DNA from: Paenibacillus sp. YN15
GTDB lineage: Bacteria > Bacillota > Bacilli > Paenibacillales > NBRC-103111
DNA: 64,000 bases
Assembly (NCBI RefSeq): GCF_003285005.1
Contig: NZ_QMFA01000007.1
Span: 39,242 to 103,241, forward strand
Reading direction: 5' to 3'
Within the stretch, counting starts at the first letter, position 1; each line of letters opens with the position of its first letter. Positions 22,356-31,303 of this stretch are shown here, piece after piece. Both the position numbers and the translations under genes were made by a program. The notes below the pieces were generated by a model, which did no database searches, was not told where the DNA came from, and saw only the letters and a list, made by a program, of their open reading frames with translations.

Positions 22356-23705
22356 CTAAAACCGAAAATATATAAACGGGTTATAGGTAGAACTGACCAT
22401 ATATGCCGCCAAAATAAATAGGAGTGCACAATAATACATGTTTGCTGCCAATCTGTAAATATTGCAATCCATTCTTATAAAGAATAATCCCCGTATCTTC
22501 AGCCAAGGTGAAGCGGCAAGAATACAAACCATATATATGAAGGCATAGGCTTTCAGCTTCACAATTGCTTGGTTATCAATAAGCCCGTTGTCTCCCATTC
22601 CAAACATGATCCGCAGAAAATTTACCCCCTCCGTCAGGTCAGTAAATTCAAAGAACACCCAGCCTATAACAACCAACAGCAATACGTATATATGGCGGGC
22701 AGCCTTTGGCCATCGTGTCATGCTTTTTTGCAAAAACAATTTTTCTATTCCTATTAATGCTCCAAAATAAAGCCCCCATAAAACAAAATTCCAGCTTGCG
22801 CCATGCCAGAGCCCGGTGAGAAACCATACAATGAACAGGTTCCGCATCAGTTTCAGCTTGCCCGCGCGGCTTCCGCCAAGAGGAATATACACATACTCCT
22901 TAAACCAGGACCCCAGGGAGATATGCCACCTTCTCCAAAATTCCGAGATACTTTGGGCAATGTAGGGATACCGAAAGTTTTCCTTGAACCGGAATCCAAA
23001 CATGTTTCCCAATCCGATGGCCATATCTGAATATCCGCTAAAATCGAAATAAATCTGCAGGGCAAAGGCAATCATTCCGGTCCATGCCATAAACACTGAA
23101 ACCTCCGTACCGGGCATGGCTTTAACTTCGGACCACAGCAAGCCTATCTGATTGGCAAGAAGCACTTTTTTCCCCAGGCCGTGCAGAAAGCGCCGCATTC
23201 CGGAGCTGAATTGCTCGAAATTTATGCTCCTGCCCGCTAACTGGGATTCAATGTCTGCATATTTCACAATAGGCCCGGCGACCAGCTGCGGAAACATAGC
23301 AATATAAAGAGCAAAAAGGATCGGGTTTTTCTGCGGCTTTATGTTTCCCCTGTACACATCAACTACATAGGATAACGTCTGAAAGGTGTAAAATGAAATT
23401 CCTATGGGGAGCCTGCCGAGATATTTAAAATAAGCGAGACAGCCTAAATTGAACACCAGGCTTATGATGAAAAAAAGCCGTTTTTTTCGCCGGCCGGCAT
23501 CATCTCTACCTAATAAAATGCCTATACAGTAATTGATCATTATGGAGCCGCACATCAATAATACATAGACAGGCTCTCCCCAGACATAAAAAAACAGGCT
23601 TGCCGCAAGCAGCACAATACTCCTCAAAGATTTTCCCGACAAATAATATAGAACGACTGTGACCGGCAAAAAACCAAAGGCAAAGAACAGGCTGCTGAAA
23701 ACCAT
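22356..23705 (-). CDS. MBOAT-family O-acyltransferase (AlgI-like)
   Basis: A 449-residue polytopic membrane enzyme that moves acyl groups (usually acetyl) across the membrane to an extracellular glycan. Family signatures are ISFYTFQTLSYVVDVYRG, the helix FDFSGYSDMAIGLGNMFGF, the FWRRWHISLGSWFKEYVYIP motif and the catalytic-histidine region LTGLWHGASWNFVLWG. ATG 23705 has GGAGGAG upstream; an in-frame extension to 23747 overlaps the previous gene. Eleven bases separate it from the SGNH lipoprotein, forming an acylation operon. Confidence 0.9.
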   Translation of the reverse strand: MVFSSLFFAFGFLPVTVVLYYLSGKSLRSIVLLAASLFFYVWGEPVYVLLMCGSIMINYCIGILLGRDDAGRRKKRLFFIISLVFNLGCLAYFKYLGRLPIGISFYTFQTLSYVVDVYRGNIKPQKNPILFALYIAMFPQLVAGPIVKYADIESQLAGRSINFEQFSSGMRRFLHGLGKKVLLANQIGLLWSEVKAMPGTEVSVFMAWTGMIAFALQIYFDFSGYSDMAIGLGNMFGFRFKENFRYPYIAQSISEFWRRWHISLGSWFKEYVYIPLGGSRAGKLKLMRNLFIVWFLTGLWHGASWNFVLWGLYFGALIGIEKLFLQKSMTRWPKAARHIYVLLLVVIGWVFFEFTDLTEGVNFLRIMFGMGDNGLIDNQAIVKLKAYAFIYMVCILAASPWLKIRGLFFIRMDCNIYRLAANMYYCALLFILAAYMVSSTYNPFIYFRF

Positions 23706-23716
23706 GGTCTCCTCCG

Positions 23717-24322
23717 CTACAAGGATTCGGAGAGCTTCTTCAGCCACAGTTGATAAAATTCTTTCTTGAAATGAATACCATCTTCGGCAAATAAAGCGGA
23801 GGACTCCTTGGCCAGTGCGCCTATGTCTACATAATGAACGGCTAACTTGTCCGCCAATTCCTCTAAAAGCCCGTTATATTCCTCTATTCTTTGATAGCGG
23901 GGCTCTTGTTTTAAGGCCTCCTCTGTTACAGGCGTTATGGATTGGAGATATATTTTAGAGCCGGGCAGCTCTTCCTTTATCTTGTTAATCAGCTTCGTTA
24001 AATCATTTCTGAATAATTCTTTAGGATCATCCACAGGCATGAGGATATCAACCGACCCCAACATAATGAAGACATTATCCGGTTTCCTTTCAACAAAAGC
24101 GTCAATGTCATCATAAGAAAAGCCTGCAGTTGCTCCCGCCCCGGCGATCACCCATTCTTTCGGCAGGATTTCATTAAAGGCAAAACCCTCGGTAATGGAA
24201 TCCCCCATAAATACACTGTTCTTAAACTGAGCGGAAGCGTCTTTTTCAGCAGGTTTAGTTCCACAGGCAGCCATACCAATCAGAAACATGCCTATGAGCA
24301 AGCAAGTCATTATTTTTTTCAT
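23717..24322 (-). CDS. SGNH/GDSL-hydrolase lipoprotein
   Basis: A 201-residue lipoprotein. It has signal peptide MKKIMTCLLIGMFLIGMAAC with the lipobox cysteine at 20. An SGNH fold follows: block I VFMGDSITEGFAF (Ser nucleophile), block III MLGSVDIL, where the usual GxND Asn is replaced, and the catalytic DxxH as EDGIHF near the C-terminus. It probably transfers or removes acyl groups on the cell surface with the MBOAT partner. ATG 24322 is favoured over 24328 by ribosome-site spacing (AGAGGGC). Confidence 0.83.
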   Translation of the reverse strand: MKKIMTCLLIGMFLIGMAACGTKPAEKDASAQFKNSVFMGDSITEGFAFNEILPKEWVIAGAGATAGFSYDDIDAFVERKPDNVFIMLGSVDILMPVDDPKELFRNDLTKLINKIKEELPGSKIYLQSITPVTEEALKQEPRYQRIEEYNGLLEELADKLAVHYVDIGALAKESSALFAEDGIHFKKEFYQLWLKKLSESL

Positions 24323-24409
24323 ATCCATGCCCTCTTTCTTTATGAGATACACAGATATTACAGCAGCGAAATGCAGAACAGATGCAGATGAGATGAAGTT
24401 CGGATATTT

Positions 24410-26161
24410 TTAATGGTCTGTAGGATAGGGCTGTACCGGCAATGAAAAGAAAAAGCGGACGCCGTCCTTTGTATTTTCTACACCATAAACCGCATGATGA
24501 AGCTCCAGTATTTCCATGGCTATGGAAAGTCCAAGACCCGTACCTGCTTTGGAAGCCCGCGCCTCCACACGGTAGAATTGATTCCATATCTTTTTCTTGT
24601 CTTCCTCTGCTATCGGCTTCCCTTGGTTTTCGACACTGATTTCCGCCGTCTGTCCATTGCTTTGTACAGCAATGACAATAGCATGGCCATTCTCCGTATG
24701 CCGGATTGCATTGCTGAGAAAATTAGTCATCACGCGACTGATTAGTCCTTTATGCCCCACCACCATTTGAGAACAAAGGTTTAATGTAAGCGAGAGCTGT
24801 TTCTCCTGTATTTGCTCACCCAACGATCTGCATACTTCGATAATCGCTTTATCGATTTCAAAAGGAGCCATTTCCGGCTTGTAGGTGCCCGATTCAAACT
24901 TAGCCAGATCCAGCATATTCACAATCAGCAAATCCGTCCGCTCTATTTCGTCTTCCATTGCCTGAAAGTAATGTTCCCTTTTTTCAACGGCAATTCCGTC
25001 TTTTAAAATCGATAGGCAGCTTTTCATAACAGCAAGCGGCGTTTTCAGCTCATGGGATACCCCGGCAATAAATTCCCTGCGGGTAGTTTCCAACTGCTTC
25101 TCTTTATCAAGATCCTGCTTCAGCTGGCCAATATACGCTTCCATCTGGCTGGACAGGTAATTGATATTTCCGGATAATTGGCCGATTTCATCTTCGGAAT
25201 GCACCGGCAGCTTTTCCGTAAAATCCATTTTTGCGATTTTCCCTGTAATCTGGTTGATGGATATCAGCGGTTTAGCCAGCCACTTTGAAAAAATAAAAGC
25301 CAAAACGATAATACACAGAAAAGCAAATCCAAAAAAGTAAGGATAGAATTGCCGGATCACCGCTATTGCTTCATCAACCGGCTGAAGAGAGGTCATCGCA
25401 AAAATGTATCCCGTTCCTCCATTTTCAATAACCGGTTTAATGATTATCCTGTATTGCACAAAATTTGCTGTTGCGCTAAGCTCTTCCGTACTCTGAAGAG
25501 GTTTCGCATTATCCGCCAGCAGGGCGGCTTGAAATTGTTTGACCTGTTCCAAAAAATAACCTTCCTGGTAAAGAAACGCTATATCCTCCCTGCGCTCCGG
25601 AAACATCGTTTTCACGACCGTACCCTTGTACAGGCCAGTGCTGAGATGACGATAAGCTTGGTCGGCATGAGGACCATGCAGCTTGTTGGCAATGTTTAAA
25701 TCGATGATTCCCGTCGAATGGGTCTGTATATGGTAAGGTATCCTTTCATCCGCAATATTAACGGTATCAATAATGACCTCATCGCCGACCTTTAGGGAAG
25801 AGAGCACATCGGAAGAAAATTCCCCTGCAAAGGAGTACATTGGGATTCGCAAATTATCCTGGGATTCATTCTTCAATTTCACATCGATATAGTAATTTTC
25901 TACATCCCGAATACGCCCATATTGGTCCAATTTTGTCATCCAGACCTGGTTATTCTTATATAGCTCAACCGATGCCGCTTCTGCCCCTTTTTTCGCTGCC
26001 AGATCGGAGTACTGGTTCATATTGATTTTGAGCGTTTCCGACTTCTTATTTATATAATATTTCTCAAAAAAGTAATTCTGCGTAATGCCAATGACCAAAA
26101 GCATCGTTGAAAATAATAATGCTGTCAGCACAAACCATTTCAAAACAATGCTTTTTTTCAT
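24410..26161 (-). CDS. sensor histidine kinase
   Basis: 583 residues. The first membrane helix (about 8-28) is followed by an extracellular region of about 240 residues and a second helix (about 272-292). A HAMP linker follows, then the dimerisation box FIAGVSHELKTPLAVMKSC (His near 370). The ATPase part has the N box VMTNFLSNAIRHT and the G box GTGLGLSIAME. It should autophosphorylate on that His and pass phosphate to the adjacent regulator, whose stop it overlaps by four bases. The envelope-acylation operon lies just downstream and is a plausible target; the ligand is unknown. Confidence 0.92.
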   Translation of the reverse strand: MKKSIVLKWFVLTALLFSTMLLVIGITQNYFFEKYYINKKSETLKINMNQYSDLAAKKGAEAASVELYKNNQVWMTKLDQYGRIRDVENYYIDVKLKNESQDNLRIPMYSFAGEFSSDVLSSLKVGDEVIIDTVNIADERIPYHIQTHSTGIIDLNIANKLHGPHADQAYRHLSTGLYKGTVVKTMFPERREDIAFLYQEGYFLEQVKQFQAALLADNAKPLQSTEELSATANFVQYRIIIKPVIENGGTGYIFAMTSLQPVDEAIAVIRQFYPYFFGFAFLCIIVLAFIFSKWLAKPLISINQITGKIAKMDFTEKLPVHSEDEIGQLSGNINYLSSQMEAYIGQLKQDLDKEKQLETTRREFIAGVSHELKTPLAVMKSCLSILKDGIAVEKREHYFQAMEDEIERTDLLIVNMLDLAKFESGTYKPEMAPFEIDKAIIEVCRSLGEQIQEKQLSLTLNLCSQMVVGHKGLISRVMTNFLSNAIRHTENGHAIVIAVQSNGQTAEISVENQGKPIAEEDKKKIWNQFYRVEARASKAGTGLGLSIAMEILELHHAVYGVENTKDGVRFFFSLPVQPYPTDH

Positions 26162-26832
26162 AGCTGTTCCTCTACGAATTTATATCCCGACCGGATAACC
26201 GTAACAATGCAGCTGCCTCTGCTGCCCAGCTTGGCACGCAGGTTTCTGATATGGCTGTTCATTGTCTTTTCATCACCATAAAAATCATATCCCCATATTC
26301 TAGAGATTAATTGCTCTCTGGTTATTACAATCCCCTTATTTTGCATGAGGTACGCGAGAATCTCAAATTCCGTATGAGTCAGAGTAATGGTATTTCCATC
26401 TACAGAAACAAGCCTTGCTCCCATATTGATGACAATATGGCCGTCTGATATGGGCATTCCATCCATCCCGCCCGAGTATTTTTCCAGGAACCGTTTTACT
26501 TTTGCCATTAAAACACGGGGGCTATATGGCTTGACCAGATAATCGTCCGCTCCCAGCTCATATCCCAGGAGAGAGTCATCCTCGTCCGAACGGGCGGTTA
26601 AAATGATGATAGGGACACTGGAATGTTTCCGTATTCGGCGGCATACTGACCAGCCGTCAACCTTCGGCAGAACAATATCCAAGATAACTAAATCAACCGA
26701 GTTGGATTGAAACAGCTCTACAGCTTTTTCCCCGTCGGCGGCCTCCAATACCTGATACCCATCCTCAATGAGATAGTCCATGATCACTTCACGTAAAATA
26801 TCCTCATCTTCAACAACCAAAATTTTATTCAT
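26158..26832 (-). CDS. OmpR/PhoB-family response regulator
   Basis: A 224-residue receiver plus winged-helix protein. The phosphoacceptor is Asp52 (LVILDIVLP), with the acidic pair in VVEDED, Thr/Ser in IILTARS and Lys in YLVKPY. The DNA-binding domain (about 128-222) has LTHTEFEILAYLMQN and the recognition-helix region MNSHIRNLRAKLG. It is the first gene of the two-component pair. Confidence 0.94.
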   Translation of the reverse strand: MNKILVVEDEDILREVIMDYLIEDGYQVLEAADGEKAVELFQSNSVDLVILDIVLPKVDGWSVCRRIRKHSSVPIIILTARSDEDDSLLGYELGADDYLVKPYSPRVLMAKVKRFLEKYSGGMDGMPISDGHIVINMGARLVSVDGNTITLTHTEFEILAYLMQNKGIVITREQLISRIWGYDFYGDEKTMNSHIRNLRAKLGSRGSCIVTVIRSGYKFVEEQL

Positions 26833-26945
26833 CCCATACCTCGATCTGTGGCCTTATGAATTTATTATAGAGATTCACCGATGAAGTTGCGAATCTGTTG
26901 CCATTGCGTATGCCGCGGCGTCCTGCCGCCCTCGGCCAACGTTAA

Positions 26946-26976
26946 AATGAGGACGTGAATAGCTCACGTCCTCATT
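26946..26976 (-). terminator. terminator after the ABC permease
   Basis: AATGAGGACGTGA-ATAGC-TCACGTCCTCATT is a perfect 13-pair stem. On the minus strand it is followed by TTTT. It lies 32 bases after the permease stop. Confidence 0.85.
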
Positions 26977-27007
26977 CCATTCCCAACCTCCCCAGTTCCC
27001 GAGGTCG

Positions 27008-28621
27008 TTAAGCTCCTTCCACCATATCCCGTTTGTGATAGCCCATATAGCCAAGTACCATCAAGACAATACTGATCACGGTCATAGTAATAAAGATTAC
27101 TCCATCAAACTGATCCATTGGCATCCGCGGAATCCAGCTTTGAACCGCTGTTTTTGAAAACCATTCCGGCAAATCCAAAATCCCGCCAAAGTAGTTTAAT
27201 GCAAAAGAATAGCCAAGATATACATAAATCACTTTACCCAGTTTTGGCGCCCAGCCTAAAGCCAAAGCTGCAAGTCCTGTAAAAAACAGCACAGAGGGCA
27301 AGAAATTATAGCCTGCGGCCAAAAAATCCCCCATATCCATAGATGAGCCATCACCCATTGCAGAAATTGCCGTACCGCCAAGTCCGCCTGAAGCCAGCAA
27401 AATCCCAACAACTCCAGCAGCGATTGCCAAAATGACACTCGTCCAATAGAGCTGAGCCCGAGTCACTTTTGTAGCATAAAGCTGGCTCAAATGCAGCCGC
27501 ACTTCTTCCGAGAAAAGTTTATTGACAATGGCAATGGGTAAAATAGAAACCAATCCTATCATGACCATCATAATGGTTCCCGTAAATGAGGCTTCGATTG
27601 AAACGCCTGCTATCGTAAACATTTGACTCATCATTTCATTGCTTTCAAGGAAAGTCTGCATATCTCCATAAATCGAACCATAGGCTGCTCCCATGATTAC
27701 GAAAGCAATTAACCAGCTAATCACTACGCCTTTGTTCAGCTTGATAAACAAACCAGGGATGGACAGCAAGGATTTTTTGGCTGTCTCCCGCCCTTCTCTT
27801 TCCGGTAAATAACCAGCCCCCATATCCCGACCGCCCTCAAGGGCAAAAGCAATGATCACCGCAATAACACTGAAGGCTGCGGCCAAAATCAGGGGTATCC
27901 AATTGTTTTCAGTAAATGGATAAGTCAGATAAGTCCAACCCATTGGATTGATCATCGATAAATTGACATTGGACACATCTGTACCAGCACGAACAATATA
28001 GAGCAATCCTACAATTCCAAGCGATGAACCAGTTGCACCGGATGAGGTTGGCATAATTTGCGCCATAACTAAGGCAATTACAGCTCCCAAAATACCAGCT
28101 ATCCCCACTGATGCGCCAAACAGGAATGATCCTCCGGCCGAAATCGTATCAACGCCAAAGCCAGTCATAACCCCGCCAATAAGAAGCGCCATTAAAATAT
28201 TGATAAGCACTACTTCGGCAATCACAGCAAGCGAATTGGCTTGGCGGCCGACTTGAAAGGAGCGCACCAGCTCAGTAAGCCCATGATCCTCTTCCTTGCG
28301 GGTATGGCTCACAACATGCAAAGCAGCTATGATCATCGCAAACAAACCACAGAATAGCAGCATTTCGTGTGCATACATGGCACCCAAAGTATAATCAGCC
28401 GCGGTGCCGACCGGTGTCGGACCAACCATAGAGATCATGGCGGGATTTTGCAAGGTTTCATACATCCCCTGCAAACCTTCCCCCTTGCCGATTTCTTCAA
28501 AGGCCGGAACATAAGCAGCTGAGAACAAACCCAGACCTAAAATCCAGATAATGATTTTTTTCCAATCACGTTTCAAATACTGCACAAATAGTACATTCCA
28601 ACGTGCAAATTTTTCTTTCAT
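27008..28621 (-). CDS. ABC-2-type transporter permease (exporter)
   Basis: A 537-residue membrane protein with about twelve hydrophobic helices arranged as two similar halves, typical of one-chain ABC-2 exporters (tetronasin/daunorubicin-export type). The first half starts FVQYLKRDWKKIIIWILGLG; the second starts after about residue 270 (LLSIPGLFIKLNKGVVISWL). ATG 28621 follows GGAGGAAAA by six bases. It sits 23 bases after its ATPase gene. The set is controlled in all likelihood by the divergent TetR regulator. The substrate is probably a drug or amphiphile; the sequence does not specify it. Confidence 0.88.
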   Translation of the reverse strand: MKEKFARWNVLFVQYLKRDWKKIIIWILGLGLFSAAYVPAFEEIGKGEGLQGMYETLQNPAMISMVGPTPVGTAADYTLGAMYAHEMLLFCGLFAMIIAALHVVSHTRKEEDHGLTELVRSFQVGRQANSLAVIAEVVLINILMALLIGGVMTGFGVDTISAGGSFLFGASVGIAGILGAVIALVMAQIMPTSSGATGSSLGIVGLLYIVRAGTDVSNVNLSMINPMGWTYLTYPFTENNWIPLILAAAFSVIAVIIAFALEGGRDMGAGYLPEREGRETAKKSLLSIPGLFIKLNKGVVISWLIAFVIMGAAYGSIYGDMQTFLESNEMMSQMFTIAGVSIEASFTGTIMMVMIGLVSILPIAIVNKLFSEEVRLHLSQLYATKVTRAQLYWTSVILAIAAGVVGILLASGGLGGTAISAMGDGSSMDMGDFLAAGYNFLPSVLFFTGLAALALGWAPKLGKVIYVYLGYSFALNYFGGILDLPEWFSKTAVQSWIPRMPMDQFDGVIFITMTVISIVLMVLGYMGYHKRDMVEGA

Positions 28622-28644
28622 CGCGTTTTCCTCCGTTCCCACTC

Positions 28645-29526
28645 TTAGACTTCATAATGCCGCATGAACAAGTCTTCAAGCGTTGGCGGTACAGATTCAA
28701 ACTTCTTCACACCCAATTTTGCGGCTTCGGACAGAATTTCATTGATAAATTGGTTATCCGCAGAGAATGTCGCTTGATTGTCCTTTTGCTTGAAATCATG
28801 GACACCGTTAACGGATGCCATCTTAACCACATCACCTACGGTTACCAAAGTAACAGTAGAACGTGTTAAGTGACGCAATTCATCCAACGTCCCCGTTTCA
28901 ACGACCTTTCCTTGGCGAATAATGACCACCTTATCCGCTAAACGCTCCACTTCGCTCAAAATATGGGAGGATAGTAAAATTGCTTTCCCTGTGTGCTTGA
29001 TCTTTTCTACCTCATCTTGGAAGACGGCTTCCATCAAAGGATCAAGACCGGAAGTTGGTTCATCGAAAATATACAAATCCGATTCAACTGACAACGCCGC
29101 AATCAAGCCGACCTTTTGCCGATTGCCTTTTGAATAGCCTTTTGCTTTCTTCTTAGGGTCCAGTTCAAAACGCTTAATTAAATAGTCACGTTTATTCTTA
29201 TCTCCGCCGCCATGCAATTTAATAAATAGATCAATAATTTCGCCACCCGTTAAGCTGCCCCAAAGCGCCACATCACCTGGAACATAAGAAATTCGTTTAT
29301 GAATCTCAAGGCTATCCTTCCAAACGTCTTTGCCAAAAATTTTTACTTTACCGGCATCGCGGTTAATAATTCCCAACAAAGTACGAATCGTTGTTGACTT
29401 GCCTGCACCGTTTGGTCCAATAAAGCCCACAACTTCTCCAGCCTTTACTGTGAATGTCACGTCGTGCAATGCTTTAAACTTGCCGAAACTCTTTTGTAGC
29501 CCTTGCACTTCTACAATTTTATCCAT
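28645..29526 (-). CDS. ABC transporter ATP-binding protein
   Basis: 293 residues. Walker A is GPNGAGKST, the signature is YSKGNRQKVGL (a variant of LSGGQ), Walker B is LYIFDEPTSGLD, and the H-loop is LLSSHIL. The last 80 residues (VTLVTVGDVVKMASVNGV onward) form the accessory domain of the CcmA/drug-export ATPases. It pairs with the permease downstream to power export across the membrane. Confidence 0.93.
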   Translation of the reverse strand: MDKIVEVQGLQKSFGKFKALHDVTFTVKAGEVVGFIGPNGAGKSTTIRTLLGIINRDAGKVKIFGKDVWKDSLEIHKRISYVPGDVALWGSLTGGEIIDLFIKLHGGGDKNKRDYLIKRFELDPKKKAKGYSKGNRQKVGLIAALSVESDLYIFDEPTSGLDPLMEAVFQDEVEKIKHTGKAILLSSHILSEVERLADKVVIIRQGKVVETGTLDELRHLTRSTVTLVTVGDVVKMASVNGVHDFKQKDNQATFSADNQFINEILSEAAKLGVKKFESVPPTLEDLFMRHYEV

Positions 29527-29745
29527 AGCACTAAAACTCCTTTTTAAACAGTTTTAGTAACGTGCTTTCCAGTTTAAGGCAAAGCTTAAATCCGGAGAAA
29601 AAATAATGAACTCTTAACAGTATTAAGAATCCATATTCTCATATTTTCGCTTTGTTTTAAACCAAAGTTCATTTACAGATTCAGTTATACACCTTTTTAT
29701 TAGCCCAGTCAATTAAAAATGCATGAGTTTTGAACTTTCATTCGT

Positions 29746-29774
29746 TTGATAATTCATAACTATTGCTATATAAT
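29746..29774 (+). promoter_or_regulatory. promoter of the TetR-type regulator
   Basis: TTGATA (29746-29751), 17 bases, TATAAT (29769-29774), 50 bases before the regulator start. The intergenic region is shared with the ABC exporter genes. Confidence 0.75.
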
Positions 29775-29823
29775 TAGGAAAGAAAATTTTTTATTCATTA
29801 AGGATAGAAAGCAGGAATTGGGA

Positions 29824-30420
29824 ATGAATGGATTTGAACGGCGCACACAGGAGAAGAAAAATCAAGTTTTGGAAGCGACTTTTAACTTGATAAATACAGA
29901 TGCCGGCGTGGAAAATTTAACAATGGATGAGATTTCCATAAATTCTAAGGTTGGAAAAACAACAATTTTTAAATATTTCGGGAGTAAAGAAAATCTTATC
30001 CATGAGGTTTTTAAGTATTTTTTGAATAAAATGGGGGAAACCGCCCGAGGAATCATGGCCGAAAATAAACCTTTCGAAGAAACCCTCATTGCCATGAGTC
30101 AGAACAAAATCAATTATCTGGAAAAAGTGAATAAGCAGTTTTATTTGGATTTAATGGACTTTTTCACCAAAAAGGGTGATGATGGCTTATCTTTGATGAT
30201 GCGGCAATACGCCAGCGAAAGCTTTAGCCTTATGCTGGATTTATTCCACCGCGGACGTAAAGAAGGCAAGGTTGATTTGAAATATTCCGACGAATTTCTT
30301 TTGATTTATTTCCAGGCCCTTGTAGAAGGCATCTCCAGCCCTCACATCTACGAGAGGATTACTCCTTATACAGCCCAATGGACAGAATTGCTGATTAAAG
30401 GGATTGCACCGAATAAATAA
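29824..30420 (+). CDS. TetR/AcrR-family regulator
   Basis: 198 residues. The N-terminal DNA-binding domain is typical: VLEATFNLINTDAGVENLTM, then DEISINSKVGKTTIFKYFGS and KENLIHEVF. The C-terminal ligand domain is helical and not recognisable further. ATG 29824 with AGGA upstream is preferred over the open frame from 29746, which would overlap the promoter. It is divergent from the ABC exporter, which it probably represses until the substrate binds. Confidence 0.88.
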   Translation: MNGFERRTQEKKNQVLEATFNLINTDAGVENLTMDEISINSKVGKTTIFKYFGSKENLIHEVFKYFLNKMGETARGIMAENKPFEETLIAMSQNKINYLEKVNKQFYLDLMDFFTKKGDDGLSLMMRQYASESFSLMLDLFHRGRKEGKVDLKYSDEFLLIYFQALVEGISSPHIYERITPYTAQWTELLIKGIAPNK

Positions 30421-30428
30421 ACCCACAG

Positions 30429-30458
30429 AAAAACCCGGCTTCCAGGGCCGGGTTTTGT
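30429..30458 (+). terminator. terminator after the TetR gene
   Basis: AAAACCCGGC-N7-GCCGGGTTTT followed by GTTG; the A/T flanks let it work in both directions. Confidence 0.8.
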
Positions 30459-30548
30459 TGGCCATAATAATGGAATTCCCCGCGGGAGATATGCCTGCCC
30501 CCAGATTAGTGCCCAATTCCCAACAGATCCATTTCCTTAAAATTCAAG

Positions 30549-31019
30549 CTACTCCCCCTCTCCTGCTGTAAGCGCTGTTTCGGACAGGCTGATCCGGTCA
30601 ATTCTTACAGAGAGCTTGCCGGAGGGGGTCTGGACATGAACCGTCTCCCCGCATGGCTTCATCAGGAGTCCCCTTCCCATGGGCGACAGGAAAGAAACCG
30701 GGCATTCTCCGGAATCGTCCTCAGGAAGGACTGCATGATGGGGACTTATAATCGTTAAAGTTTCAGTGGACATATCGTCCAGGTAGGAGATGCATACGCG
30801 GCTGCCTACAAGCACCTTCTCGCACCAGCGTTCTTCCTCACTGGCCAGATAGCTCTTCAGGACTTCAATATAGTCGCAGAGGAGCTGATCCGCTTGGGAC
30901 CGCCCGCTGCCGAAGTCGGGGAAATAAGCGTCAAGAAACCGGGGCCTCTCATCATCAAACATAACCAGCTGACGGACAAAAAGCTCACGCCAAACACTCT
31001 CCTTGACTCTAGGGTTCAT
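30549..31019 (-). CDS. GreA/GreB-family elongation-factor-like protein
   Basis: A 156-residue protein. An N-terminal helical part (about 1-75) is followed by the Gre C-terminal domain: VLVGSRVCISYLDD, ETLTIISPHHAVLPED, VSFLSPMGRGLL and ETVHVQTPSGKLSVRIDRI. Such short paralogues bind RNA polymerase near the secondary channel. The coiled-coil tip is not obviously of the GreA acidic type, so transcript cleavage is uncertain. ATG 31019 follows AGGAGGTGAT by seven bases. A short upstream ORF ends across this start. Confidence 0.78.
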   Translation of the reverse strand: MNPRVKESVWRELFVRQLVMFDDERPRFLDAYFPDFGSGRSQADQLLCDYIEVLKSYLASEEERWCEKVLVGSRVCISYLDDMSTETLTIISPHHAVLPEDDSGECPVSFLSPMGRGLLMKPCGETVHVQTPSGKLSVRIDRISLSETALTAGEGE

Positions 31020-31083
31020 AGTAGATATCACCTCCTAAATAAAGCATCTTGGACCTGATCATATCTTGCTTGGGTATAATCAT
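31009..31083 (-). CDS. 24-residue upstream ORF overlapping the Gre-like gene
   Basis: It starts MIIPKQDMIRSKMLYLGG and ends IYYEP. GGAGGAGGAAA lies seven bases before its ATG. Its stop (31009-31011) falls about eight bases beyond the Gre-like start, in another frame, and the Gre ribosome site lies inside it. It may be a leader peptide that couples translation. Confidence 0.5.
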   Translation of the reverse strand: MIIPKQDMIRSKMLYLGGDIYYEP

Positions 31084-31206
31084 AGCGCTTTCCTCCTCCA
31101 TAGAAATAGAAGGCCCCTATAGGATATAGAGGCCTTGCTTCCATCTTACCAGCTGTGGCATTTATGTCAAGGTGTGGGAGAAGGAGACGGGAGAATCCGA
31201 CGAAGG

Positions 31207-31235
31207 TTAACATCATTCGCAAAAAATGCTATACT
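31207..31235 (+). promoter_or_regulatory. promoter of the FG-GAP / aa:CP locus
   Basis: TTAACA (31207-31212), 17 bases, TATACT (31230-31235). The spacer end, the -10 and the ten bases after it are almost identical to the promoter at 42943-42971. Confidence 0.82.
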
Positions 31236-31303
31236 ACTTTTATTGCCCGGTTCATCCGGAGCAGACGTAATTTTAACTAATAAGCCATAGTTAGGAGTGT
31301 CCC

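Noticed and set aside
31028-31222. A 64-codon minus-strand frame upstream of the Gre-like gene
   Set aside because: It crosses the uORF in another frame, lacks a ribosome site, and overlaps the divergent promoter.
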